A stretch of 64,000 nt of DNA from Tubulanus polymorphus. Its lineage: Eukaryota; Nemertea; Palaeonemertea; Tubulaniformes; Tubulanidae. Shown here piece after piece: positions 25,001 to 57,595 of this stretch (its first letter is position 1; the number at the start of each line of letters is the position of its first letter). The notes beneath the pieces are model-generated. The model was not told the DNA's origin, made no database searches, and saw nothing but the letters and a program-made list of their open reading frames with translations. Location of the stretch: the NCBI RefSeq assembly GCF_964204645.1, contig NC_134026.1, forward strand, positions 26,678,650-26,742,649, in the 5' to 3' direction. Both the position numbers and the translations under genes were made by a program.

Positions 25001-28000
25001 ATTTCCATTTACGTGGTTCCTGTAGATGTACCATGTGAGATTAATGGTACTATAATGGCTTCACAATTCAATTAGCCAGACCTCACTTAATTCCTGATAT
25101 TGTTTTCACTCATTTATGCTATTAACTCGATTTTTGTGTCATTTCTAAAACTGATTCAGTGGAAAGAAATTATACATAATATATAAAAGATCGTCAATTC
25201 ACTGGCATTATGACCATTTTAGCTGTAGAGAAAATGACTGATATTACACACTTCAGTTGACTGTGAATAGATATGATACATCTTAAGCTAGTTATAATCC
25301 AAGTGGGAAGATGTGTAGGATATGGTTGAAATATTGTAAACCTTTCTGAAATTGGATACAATTTGCAGATTTGAAATGTGATATAACAACATGAGCAGCT
25401 TTTACATGATTGTATGCATTGATTAATTGAACTCTCACGAATCAACTATGATACTTTGATGGATTTTATTGATGAACACAAAACCAATCAATTTTCGTGC
25501 ACTATATCAACAAAAATGATGAAAAAGTATTAACGGTTATCAGATTTAGACATTCTAAGCTATAAAAAGGATTGGAAGCAATTATTAGAATCAACCTTGT
25601 ATACAGTTTTTGAATGATGAATGTTGATCTAAACTTTTCTAATTTCTAACTCTATTTTTTCCCTAGTTTTCAAACGAGAATGTCATTGAGATTCAATTTG
25701 CCTTTTAAGTGCATTCTAAACAGTAGGAGACAATAAGTCGCAAAAAACAATCAGCCAAGTGTACATGGGGGAAGTACATCACATTTATTGGTCTTGTGCA
25801 ACTGATGTTGGCTGACAACTCATGGTCGTTGTCACATTAAGAGTGTATGTAATCACTTGTTTTATAGATTCCATGGTGCAACTATATAGTATTATCCCAA
25901 ACAAACGGTTGTTCTCATGGATTGACCAAAAGGGGATCACTATTTCATAGATAAAGAGTAAACTCTAAGTAGAGGAGTTAACACTCGAAAGATTGGTACA
26001 ATTATTGGGAGTTTCAGCTAAAATTTTCCAGTTGCATGTGATAATTTGTGCGGTTATATGATAATCGTGTAAAGAATTAATAGAAATAAATCACTATGCT
26101 GATATTCTCATAAATGGGGTTTGCTAGACTAAGGGTGTTGTGTTGATGATTAGCAAAGTTATTTTATTTTCATACTCATGTTACTTGGAGCTCATCATTA
26201 GACAGAGAGAGATAAAGTTCATTTTGGATACTTTCCACGAAGCAAGGTTCTTGTTCATCTGCGTGGGATAAATTCATTTTGTTTGAAGTTATTAAATGAT
26301 ATCCTTCTGGTGGCAACTGAATCATGCATCACATCGTCAATCTTAATATCGCTAAGAGGTTTTCCTTAGTTTTAGCGATAAGGCTGAGATTGTTTGTCAG
26401 GTAGAGATGGCAGAGGTTAAATGAATGCTCTCATAGGGAAATATCCTCTTATCTTACAGTCAAGTGTCTTCTGACATCAATTCTGAGCATCCTCACAAGA
26501 CTTTTTTCTGTTTAGAAATATGGTTTTCTCTTATACTGACAGCATTTCTAGCCCCTCGTATATTCTGATATCTCCTTTTTTCCGTTGAATAGTTGAAATC
26601 AAACAGTAGCGAAATATTTTCCAGCGAGCATTCCGCTGGGGTTTGTCTGTATCTATTCTATAAATCATTTGTTCAGTGAAAATGATCGAGTTCACTCCAA
26701 TTCTCTAATGCAGTATGTAAAAATGTCAGTAAAATGAAGTACACACGGCTGATTATCTAAATGATTGAAAACCGAATGTAAATGTTTTTATGGAACCAGG
26801 AAAACAGAATATTTTTCATCATCTTCTGTGTTCATTCATCAATATCTCCACAATGGTTTGGCTTTGCTTAGTTTTATCAACTTGCTTCCATCAATTCCTT
26901 TGGTAATCTAGTAACTTGTTATTGTAAACTTCCATTTCAATTCAATCGTTCCATCTAGTGGTTTGACACACGAGTGGTTTGACTTCCTATTGCTTCGTCC
27001 TTGTGGACTGCAGTAAATTGATTAATGTATTGACTTACTACTGGACACTCCATGCTAAGTGAATGTCAAACATTAATGAAAGAGCCCAATTAAGTACCAC
27101 ATGCTTCTTCCCTCATATTTTCGAATATCTTATGGTCGAGACAATGGACCTCTATAATGCTTCTGTTAAGCATCAGTGTGCTGAGATAAATTGTTGTCCA
27201 GAAGAAACGTATTGCCACTGAAATCTTCAGATAAATGTGTCAACCACAGATAAGTCCGAAAGACATCCCTGGAGAATCTAACCAATGCAAATGAAAATTT
27301 CCGCTTTAAGGCTTCATACAGAATCTTTTTTTGTCGGTGAAATGCTCAGTATCATCCACAGATTCCTTGTCATCTTCATTAAATTCCTTCGGTTCTTCAT
27401 TGAGAATTTTCTATAAAGACAAAGTCGTTGCTTATCATCATGCATAATGTATGAGTTAATGAAGCAGACACTAGTGCTGTACATTAGACCTCTAAATGTG
27501 AGAGATATGCGTTGAAAATTCAGTGGTGCAGAAAATGCAATAGCCTTCCCAGATAAGTGTGGACGGATCATATTGAGATATCACGAATCACTTGAGAAAA
27601 TGTTCCTTACAACGTATGACATAAATCATGAATTATGTCGACAGTGATGTTGATCTAAACAAACCCCAACAAGTTCACCAGGGAAACCAGAATGATCTCT
27701 ATCTCGAGAGGCAATTTTTCATCCGATTAAAAATGCCTCAAGTATTATTTAGGATTTCCATATCATACATTGAGTACACTGAATGCAGTTGGTAATGAAG
27801 TAGCATAACTATATGATCTATCATAAGATTATGAGGGAAACCAATATTGTTTATTTCAGTTTTGTCCATTTAGCTGGTATTGAATGCTATTTGGACATGG
27901 TATGTACCGGTACTGTTCACTGATTGATCCTCTATCTACTCAGATCTATGGCTCTCGCTTTTCAGGACTGCTAATTGAATAAGATCATTTACTGCTGGCC

Positions 28001-30096
28001 CCTAGTGATATATTTTTCCTTTCATAGATTTCTGCAACATACTTGAATGCTCTCTCTCTCTCTCTGCAGAGTATTGTCAATCTTGTAATGACAGATGAGG
28101 GTATGTTCTGAGTGGGAATATGGAAATTTCTAATCCAGTCTTCACCAAATAGTTTACATGTATGGCTTATTGGAACATTCGACAGTCTCAGCAAATCGTC
28201 ATTGTTTTCAACTACCGGTATCATTTGCATTTAGTCGTTCGATATATGGTCAATATACAATCCCAGAATTCATATGGTTGGTTTTCATTATTTGACATGT
28301 TGATGAATTGTCCACTATTCCAGTGCGTATTGTGATGTATTAGATTCATTTGATTCGATTATTGAGAGATAAGACCAGCAGATTACTCTATCCCAGTGTG
28401 TGATTTATGGTCCATTTCAGGATAGAATTAGTTCCAATGCTTTGATGATTGGTGTAAATCTTCTAATGGCGATGTGTGTAGTCGGTGGTTTATAAATTTC
28501 TGAAGGACACCGTTCCTATGTCAATACTGAGTAATGCATTCATGATTATCCAGTCAGTGTAATTTGTGTAAAGGATTATAGATTTCTAATGTTTAAAACC
28601 AGGGATATATGATGTTTCGGTTTCACATGTGATTCTTGTATGTTCACTTGTTGCACCACAGTCCTAGTTAGGGGCATTTAGTGTGCCAGATTATCCCTAT
28701 TTGGGTAATTTTCTGATCTGGTGACAAAGTTTCAAAGGTGATTTCCTCCTGGTAACAAAAGTTGCTTCATAGTTGTTATGGCAACAGTCTGGTCGTAATT
28801 CTCTTCCCCTTCAGCAGACGTTGTTAGTCGAATTCATTTGAAAGCGATAAGATAAAATCTGAGAAATCCTGTGGTGGTTCATGTTCTATGTTTTAACATA
28901 TCTCGACTAGGTACACAATATTGGCAATTTTCATGAAAAAATCCAATTATTCTAAGAAAGCCTTCGATCTTTTCACTGTCTTTTTCATTTTCATCGAATG
29001 ATGAAGTAAAATGATATCTTACCTGCACAGAACCATGATCACATTCCTTCCTAGTCATGATTTATCAGTTGGAGCATTAATAAGCTATTGCACATTAGAA
29101 GCAGGGTTACTGATAACTATTATCAAACTAATAACCCCTGTGTATCTGATACATCTGTGCCATGATGTCTGGGGAATACAGCTAATACCATTGACTATGA
29201 GGCCACGATGCTACTGACGAAATATATCTTAGTTTTACATTTATAAGGAATGATGAATGTACAGTGCAATTGCCTTTTTCTACTGAGATGACCTTTCAAG
29301 GCTTTCGAACATTTCTGAGCGATATTGTTTTAGTTTGAGAAAAAGAAGATTTTAAGTTCCAATTTCCTGCATTTGATTTCAGGAACTTAACTGTTTACTG
29401 TCATTTCATATTCAAACTTCTTTTTATTTATCATTTCAGTTATACGAAGATTGTTGTTAAAGGAATGACTAGAGCTGAAATGATACTCAAGGTGAGATAA
29501 AATTGATGGTTTTGATTCGTCAAGATCGATATAATTAGCATATTGCATGTACTATTCATGAATTTCAATAAATACCGGCAGTTATGTGTTTCCCTATCGA
29601 TTTTTAGGTGGTTATGTCGCCAAGTGACCCACCCCAAAGCTTTGTTGATAATTTCTTGAAGTTATTAGCAGACAGAGATATATCAGACTTTCAGAAGGTT
29701 CTCGATATGAAGGTAAATATTATTTCATAATGAATGAATTGATAATTTATAGCTGGTGGCAATAAACACATAAACTTCCAATAACAATATTAGCATGAGC
29801 GGGTTAGCTTACAAATGGTTGATAAATGGTTGATTCAGGATTGGGTTGAGGACTAAGATGACATATGAAATCGATTAATTCTTTTAATCGTAGCTTTCTT
29901 TTGTTTCTAGGGACTGAAAAGAAGTGAACAAAATATGATGATTGAAATTTTCCGAACTCGAATACCTCAGATGCCGCCTAGTGGTAACAATGAGAATACT
30001 AATCATCAACTGCAACTAAAATCCAATGAAACATCTGTAGAACAAGAATCAAGTCGCATAAAAAAACTGGAGAAACTCATCAAAAAACGTTTATGA
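7016..30096 (+). CDS. VPS53: VPS53, subunit of GARP and EARP tethering complexes
   Basis: VPS53 scaffolds GARP (VPS51-54), which tethers endosome-derived vesicles at the trans-Golgi, and EARP on recycling endosomes. Nineteen coding exons join in one frame to 852 aa: 7016-7108, 7592-7722, 7841-7994, 8078-8193, 8283-8481, 8572-8715, 8799-8941, 9039-9180, 9301-9429, 9559-9656, 9746-9994, 10081-10314, 10412-10490, 10605-10753, 10842-10911, 11090-11175, 29440-29491, 29608-29712, 29911-30096. Near-invariant family stretches are visible: [70 protein letters not shown] and the C-terminal [13 protein letters not shown]. Exons 16 and 17 join exactly within the conserved KAPASYTK-type sequence, so no exon is missing from the 18.3-kb intron between them. 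All other introns are under 0.5 kb. Confidence 0.97.
11570..12550 (+). CDS. Class A GPCR-like orphan, single exon
   Basis: The 326-aa frame has seven hydrophobic segments. TM1 carries the usual GN (GGN, 21-23). Cys78 before TM3 can pair with Cys148 or Cys161 in loop 2. N-glycosylation sites (NGS, NIT) lie in that loop. The DRY position reads HKY (102-104) in [14 protein letters not shown], and TM7 has NWLMY in place of NPxxY. The extracellular N-terminus is only about six residues, and the ATG follows an acceptor-like TTCAG at 11564-11568, so an upstream exon may be missing. Same strand as the host gene. The TM3 end recalls alpha-group receptors (opsin/melatonin-like), but I do not recognise a ligand class. 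Confidence 0.78.
   Translation: MDAFLSFRLFVNVIAFLFGVGGNMFLFVLIATRVRLHGYHYRFIASSSLSHILAVGLNCLDTFLALRSHSLDETIHFCQAIIVISLTSSGVSVISFALLGLHKYITICKPEKYNQIFISSKVNAMLILSWVIPVLVYVSAEIATNWNCLITTEGSNGSTICVYNITTDSNRRICGIIMICLSIFVPCTILGACYIFIINMVRHQMLSTTTSKVLNPNSLDHESWIHWIKRVQTSRRTRPLFILFTIYMSYFISTFPFGVAMLVSSVFPVSNLVIRLTSWIAGVYFCFNWLMYCLVDRNLQTECRNLFVKKPVQSDLVMIERSCTDS
12906..12911 (-). terminator. Poly(A) signal of the first minus-strand GPCR
   Basis: An AATAAA on the minus strand lies about 165 nt past the stop codon of the GPCR ending at 13075. The rest of 12551-13074 is intergenic space between two convergent nested genes, with no other feature seen. Confidence 0.5.
13075..14394 (-). CDS. Neuropeptide (FMRFamide-receptor-like) GPCR, copy 1
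   Basis: 439 aa in one exon. A long extracellular N-terminus (1-105) has glycosylation sites (NIT, NCT, NVT) and an SYHMWEL motif. TM1 starts near 108 with the GILFN asparagine. TM2 has the ALAVSD aspartate. TM3 ends in [10 protein letters not shown] (DRY at 211-213). TM5 lies near 285-308, TM6 contains CETPIR, and TM7 ends [12 protein letters not shown], followed by a basic tail with a double cysteine. This fits rhodopsin-class peptide receptors of the FMRFamide-receptor-like group expanded in protostomes; the actual ligand is unknown. Runs antisense to VPS53 and is a tandem paralogue of the gene at 15155-16465. Confidence 0.85.
   Translation of the reverse strand: MEHMINITDDRRIELIRPIARMMQKMAKEIHDSYHMWELSLRSEFPEWGPNVYEMDTPAMKASSGRASWDPVPILDGESQTDSRYDPVSEHTNCTMNVTSTMMFADMRFYVYVILVGILCVFGILFNFIAIIVLSKDHRTTITFFLKALAVSDILSLLLMMIHHTFSSFYPYTGLLEQYYRGSVYMIPYIWPLRMTASTIGMLVITAITIDRYIRVCHPEKVHKWGKIRYARIVMVIIIVISIGINIPRFFVINTVQMKQHCTGKVLTYNDLTRFCKKNYALIYTLDSVGYFVPVLAMIIFNSTLMVKIQSSRRKQKQNNENYSGRATSNVTATLITIVVIFIICETPIRVYRLILHVHKGSAEKFLEEKRYAYIMQLAGDSLTTFHCFVNLFVFAFVGQRFRKILVHLLCCRRGHWQTYSSIASPRSRTFLLREHGYN
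15155..16465 (-). CDS. Neuropeptide (FMRFamide-receptor-like) GPCR, copy 2
   Basis: 436 aa, single exon, clearly paralogous to the gene at 13075-14394 along the whole receptor core: [42 protein letters not shown] and CETPIR are shared. The N-terminus (1-95) is poorly conserved except for QYHLWEV, which matches SYHMWEL in copy 1, and it has NVT/NTT sites. The stop codon overlaps an AATAAA on the minus strand (15150-15155), so a very short 3' UTR is possible. The upstream 16466-17000 contains no recognised exon. Confidence 0.85.
   Translation of the reverse strand: MNLSVIDIAKSTSKLVEIIHQQYHLWEVPILHEMPHFPREYKYSRLPTMTSYHPPERVTVTTKPDPAITENTTTLSPSINVTTTAVSFLFADIRFYVYVVVIGIMCFLGIIFNTISIIVLNKDNQSTINFFLKALALSDILSLLMMLIHHTFSSIYPYTGLLENYYRDSVYMIPYIWPLRMMVNTMCMLVITAITIDRYIRVCHSDKVLKWAKLRNAYITMVVIVILSASINIPRFFVIKTSSCYVPETNRIMVYNELTQFYREYFPLIYTLDSIGYFIPFFALIVFNSILLITVHRSRQKQPLQQKTSTGSFSGRVALNVTATLITIVIIFIVCETPIRIYRLLVFLKSFTHHETAQRFSQDEKTTYYIQLLGDTLTTFDCFVNLFVFTFVGQRFRRILVHMLLCRKGPWQSYNAVPSPKSNTFSLRENEKKNSI
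16466..21771. other. Intronic DNA without recognised genes
   Basis: AT-rich sequence within VPS53 intron 16. Short open frames exist, but none shows a family motif, clear coding composition or convincing splice partners. Promoter sequence of the GPCR starting at 16465 presumably lies in its first kilobase; no core element can be named with confidence. Confidence 0.55.
21772..21900 (+). CDS. Candidate smORF: 42-aa single-pass membrane peptide
   Basis: The frame reads [10 protein letters not shown], then a hydrophobic segment of about 19 residues ([18 protein letters not shown]), then a polar acidic tail ending DNDEPPSS and a stop. Order and length fit a small membrane-anchored peptide. The local base composition is less AT-rich than around it. 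The same frame is open from 21697, and an acceptor-like TTCTAAG lies just upstream. I do not recognise a homologue. Chance hydrophobic frames of this size occur in AT-rich DNA. Confidence 0.3.
   Translation: MPLRTDLEAAIVLVSIIVLSFFIYSLMSLQKTAADNDEPPSS
22106..22139. repeat. Perfect 10-bp hairpin
   Basis: ACGACAGAAT at 22106-22115 is exactly complementary to ATTCTGTCGT at 22130-22139, with a 14-nt loop. It lies 206 bp downstream of the candidate smORF stop. Function unknown. Confidence 0.5.
26338..26393. repeat. Imperfect hairpin of about 55 nt
   Basis: CAATCT pairs with AGATTG and, inside it, TATCGCTAA pairs with TTAGCGATA, separated by a small internal loop and a loop of about 15 nt. Size is at the low end for a pre-miRNA-like stem; there is no other evidence for a miRNA. 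Confidence 0.35.
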
Positions 30097-30286
30097 TAAC
30101 CTCATGAATGAAGTTAACCTGTTCAAAACTTGAAAAGTGAAAATGTGATGATCAGTTCTCAGTGTATGTTGATGTTGTTATGGAACAATTTTGTTAATTG
30201 TATATTGTATCAAATGTAAGAAAAATATTTATAATGCCGCCGCAAGACATCACTCATTGATTTTAAAAGTCTCTAGTCAAAAACGA

Positions 30287-30292
30287 AATAAA
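30287..30292 (+). terminator. VPS53 poly(A) signal
   Basis: AATAAA about 190 nt after the VPS53 stop codon at 30096. The interval to the PGAM5 start (30731) is short, so the two genes lie tail to head on the same strand. The less AT-rich part near 30490-30600 probably contains the PGAM5 promoter. Confidence 0.7.
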
Positions 30293-30587
30293 GAGAATTA
30301 ATTATTGTATATAAGTATATTTTTCTTGTATTTTCTTTAATGGAAAGGCACAAAGGAGTAGAACAGTCCTGAAGTAAACACTGGCATATCCTGCGATGCT
30401 TGATATGGGATGAGGGTATCCCAAGTTTGAAGCCCTGTTTACCGATAGGCTGAATCAAAAACTAAGCTCGAATAAAATCGCATCATCTATTTCTGATCGG
30501 CGGAGATAGGGCTGCCATCCTCGGCCCGCCCGCTGTCAGATACAATTGAATATTGAAGATCAGTTTCTGTCGGTAAATAGTTGGTTA

Positions 30588-30635
30588 ATGGCGGCGCCCA
30601 TGAACCAGTGTACAACTCCCAAAAATCGGAATTAA
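30588..30635 (+). promoter_or_regulatory. Possible uORF with YY1-like ATGGCGGC upstream of PGAM5
   Basis: TTAATGGCGGCG at 30586-30597 matches the YY1/TISU core and opens a 15-codon frame ending in TAA, 95 nt before the PGAM5 ATG. If transcription starts upstream of it, it would act as a uORF; if downstream, the motif would be a promoter element. Confidence 0.35.
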
Positions 30636-30730
30636 CAAGCATTTAGCCCAATCATAGACATTAAGAGATATAAATCTTGTAAATGCTAACAATATCGTTT
30701 GCTAAATTATCATAAAAGCTTATCCAAGGT

Positions 30731-32110
30731 ATGGTTTGGCGTAGGATAGCGTCAAAATTAGCGGCTACTGCCGGTTTAGTTTCTGGTGGAACTGCCATCT
30801 GGTGGTGTTCAGATAAAACTAAACAGCAAAACACTGTTTACGCTTCTTGGACATCAGGATTTGTACCAAGCGTCAAGTGGGACTTTAATTGGGATAGGTA
30901 AGTATGAAATGCTCAATGCTTCCTTTTATATTTGCCTATTAGGTTCTGGCAAGCCCTCGGCCTCTCTCAACAACATGTGAATACCACCATGAATTGTTTC
31001 ATTTGCAGACGGAATCCTGAAGACTTGGTGAAACCAGTAGAGGATAAGAATGACGAGGCTCAGATAGCGGAGCGAAAAAAGAAAATCAAGGAGCTAAAAC
31101 CTACTGCTGTGCGTCATTTGATATTGATAAGACATGGCCAGTATCACATGAATGGTTCAGACAAAGGAACATTGACATCGCTAGGTAGGCATTATACCGT
31201 ACTGCATGTAGATATATAATAATTGAAATCAAAAGACAAGTTTGTAACAGATGTTGATTATTACAGGTCAAGAACAAGCAGCTTTCACAGGGAAAAGATT
31301 GCAGGAACTTGGTTTTGATTATGATTTCATGGTATATTCTACTATGCCTCGAGCCACGGAAACCGCAGAAATCATTCATAAATTTCTACCTAATGTTGAA
31401 ATGACATCTTGTAATTTCCTACGAGAAGGATCCCCAATCCCGCCAGAACCACCAATAGGAAATTGGAAGCCAGAAGCACAAGTATGTTAAGTTAACCATA
31501 TCTATTATAATCAATCATCTGTATTTCTAAATCCTTGTTTTATTGATGCTAATTTTTAGGAATTCTTCGAGGATGGAGCTCGAATTGAAGCTGCATTTAG
31601 GAAATACATACATCGTGCTGATCCTAGTCAAACTAAAGACAGTTATGAAATTTATACTTGTCATGGGAATGTCATCAGATATTTTGTTTGTAGGTTAGTA
31701 TATATAGTTTATTCGTTGTTCTATAGTGTGTCCTATTTTCTCGTAGTTTTATGAAGATGGTGCTCGAATTGAGGCTGCATATAGGAAATATATTCATAGA
31801 GCTGATGCTAGTCAATCCAAAGATAGTTATGAAGTCTATGTATTTCATGCAAATGTCATCAGATATTTTGTGTGTAGGTAAGGTAATTAGCATTAATGTT
31901 GGTGTCTAAAACGATTTTGAAAGCATTCTGTTTATTTGTGCATGATTTATGTTTTTCAGAGCTCTACAATTTCCACCTGAAGCTTGGTTACGTCTTTCAC
32001 TACACAACGGTAGTATAACATGGTTGACTGTTAGACCTAATGGACGTGTTACATTACGTGAACTTGGTGATTGTGGACATATACCTGCAAATAAACTATC
32101 AACTTCATAA
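30731..32110 (+). CDS. PGAM5: PGAM5, mitochondrial protein phosphatase
   Basis: PGAM5 is a membrane-anchored mitochondrial Ser/Thr/His phosphatase acting in mitophagy, fission and cell-death signalling. Exons: 30731-30897, 31009-31184, 31267-31481, then 31560-31693 or 31747-31877, then 31960-32110, giving 280 or 279 aa. A hydrophobic N-terminal segment (about 10-26) provides the anchor. The WDxNWD multimerisation motif is WDFNWD at 50-55. The catalytic core has LIRHGQY (His98) and the second histidine in exon 4 (about His221). The C-terminal [21 protein letters not shown] and RPNGRV are family signatures. Splice phases agree throughout. The fourth exon exists in two versions (see separate entries). 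Confidence 0.95.
31560..31693 (+). CDS. PGAM5: PGAM5 exon 4a (mutually exclusive copy)
   Basis: 134 nt, phase 0 in and phase 2 out, flanked by TTTTTAG and GTTAGT. It encodes [23 protein letters not shown] and [13 protein letters not shown]. The histidine in CHGNV is the second catalytic histidine of the fold. Closest to the usual family sequence at CH, but with Gly where the family usually has Ala after His. Confidence 0.9.
31747..31877 (+). CDS. PGAM5: PGAM5 exon 4b (mutually exclusive copy)
   Basis: 131 nt, one codon shorter than 4a, same phases, flanked by CTCGTAG and GTAAGG. It encodes [22 protein letters not shown] and [13 protein letters not shown]. About 80 percent of residues match 4a and the catalytic histidine is kept. 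The intron between the copies is 53 nt (31694-31746), and joining both copies would shift the frame, so only one can be used per functional mRNA. Confidence 0.88.
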
Positions 32111-32222
32111 CATTCATTGGTGATTTTATTCGGTGTACCATTTAACAGTGACGTGTATCAGATCTGTTCATTTTGTACTTAATTTGATCATGTAGAAATT
32201 AAAACATTTATGTTGTGATATG

Positions 32223-32228
32223 AATAAA
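32223..32228 (+). terminator. PGAM5 poly(A) signal
   Basis: AATAAA 113 nt after the PGAM5 stop codon. Confidence 0.7.
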
Positions 32229-32244
32229 TATCTATCGTGGTTCT

Positions 32245-32345
32245 AAGCACGTCATATTTTTCTTATGGGGTTAATTTAATTGGCTTTTTGGAAAACTTTA
32301 AGGCCCTGATTTTTCCTTACTTTTCTTCACAACAATGTAAAAAGT
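32245..32345 (+). repeat. Dispersed repeat, copy 1 (after PGAM5)
   Basis: Shares AGCACGTCA, TTTTGGAAAA, AAGGCCCTGATTT and a TTTTC-CACAA-AATGTA-like tail, in the same order and orientation, with 59351-59450. Both copies lie just after the poly(A) signal of a plus-strand gene. Confidence 0.5.
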
Positions 32346-33129
32346 CCTGAAAGAGCTACTTATTGACTTGAAGTAATCTGAACATTTTTTGTCGCAGGAT
32401 TCGTAATTACGTGTAGGTGTCATCAGTGCATTAACATAAACAATTAACATTTCCTAGTGTATGAATAACAGGTGAAATTTATTGGTCCGTGAGACATGAA
32501 GAAATTGCAAACCACTCACTTAGTAGAATATGGAATGTAAAGCGAAACATGGGGATTCTAATTTAGCAGGCCGGTGTGGGAGCTCAACAAAGAGTGAATT
32601 GAATTGAATAATTCGGAATAAGGTTGGACGGTCCGATCCATGTGTCCAACGGGCACTTGCCCATAGGAATCCCCGAATTACGTCATTGGGAAACTAACGC
32701 TCGTATCAACAAAACTAAAGTTATGAAGTTTTTCGGAAATATTTTACGTTAGTATTTGAAATAGCCTGTTGTTAATAGAATTATTTGAAGTGATTCTTTT
32801 TTGATTGAACATTGAAGAATAATGAAGTTAGATAATTATGCATTATATTATACCCTATCGAATGGAAACTGAACAGAAACAACCAGAATTCCTACTACTT
32901 ACCAGATGCCAGCAGAAGAAAGTTAAAATTTCCCCTCCCCCAACAATCAAAAAACCATGCTTACCAGTGCGAAAAATGAATACACCAGACAATTGAGATA
33001 CTGAACCAGAAATCACCATAACGTTACATTCTTATCAAACATTTGCCTCAAAATTGGTTCATTTAATATTCATTTCCAGGCTTAATAACAACTATTGATT
33101 AGCCTTTAGGGCTAGGCCTACTCCTGAAA

Positions 33130-57595
<24,466 letters not shown>

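Larger units (their letters stand above)
11176..29439 (+). other. VPS53 intron 16, 18.3 kb, hosting nested genes
   Basis: The donor GTATGT follows exon 16 and the acceptor TTTCAG precedes exon 17. The intron is about forty times longer than the gene's other introns and contains three single-exon GPCR genes and a candidate smORF. Apart from these, 11176-11569, 12551-13074 and 14395-15154 are AT-rich flanks of the GPCRs. Confidence 0.9.
21901..29439. other. Intronic DNA without recognised genes
   Basis: Remainder of VPS53 intron 16. It is mostly AT-rich with scattered short frames. A less AT-rich patch at about 22150-22680 contains a 68-aa frame (22176-22382) of unknown meaning, and a CT-rich run is present near 28049-28066. 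Two hairpins are listed separately. Nothing else supportable was seen. Confidence 0.5.
32111..33129. other. PGAM5 to RIMBP intergenic region
   Basis: Contains the PGAM5 3' UTR with AATAAA at 32223-32228, a dispersed repeat (32245-32345) and the presumed RIMBP promoter and leader. A less AT-rich patch is present near 32570-32700. No coding region seen. Confidence 0.6.
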
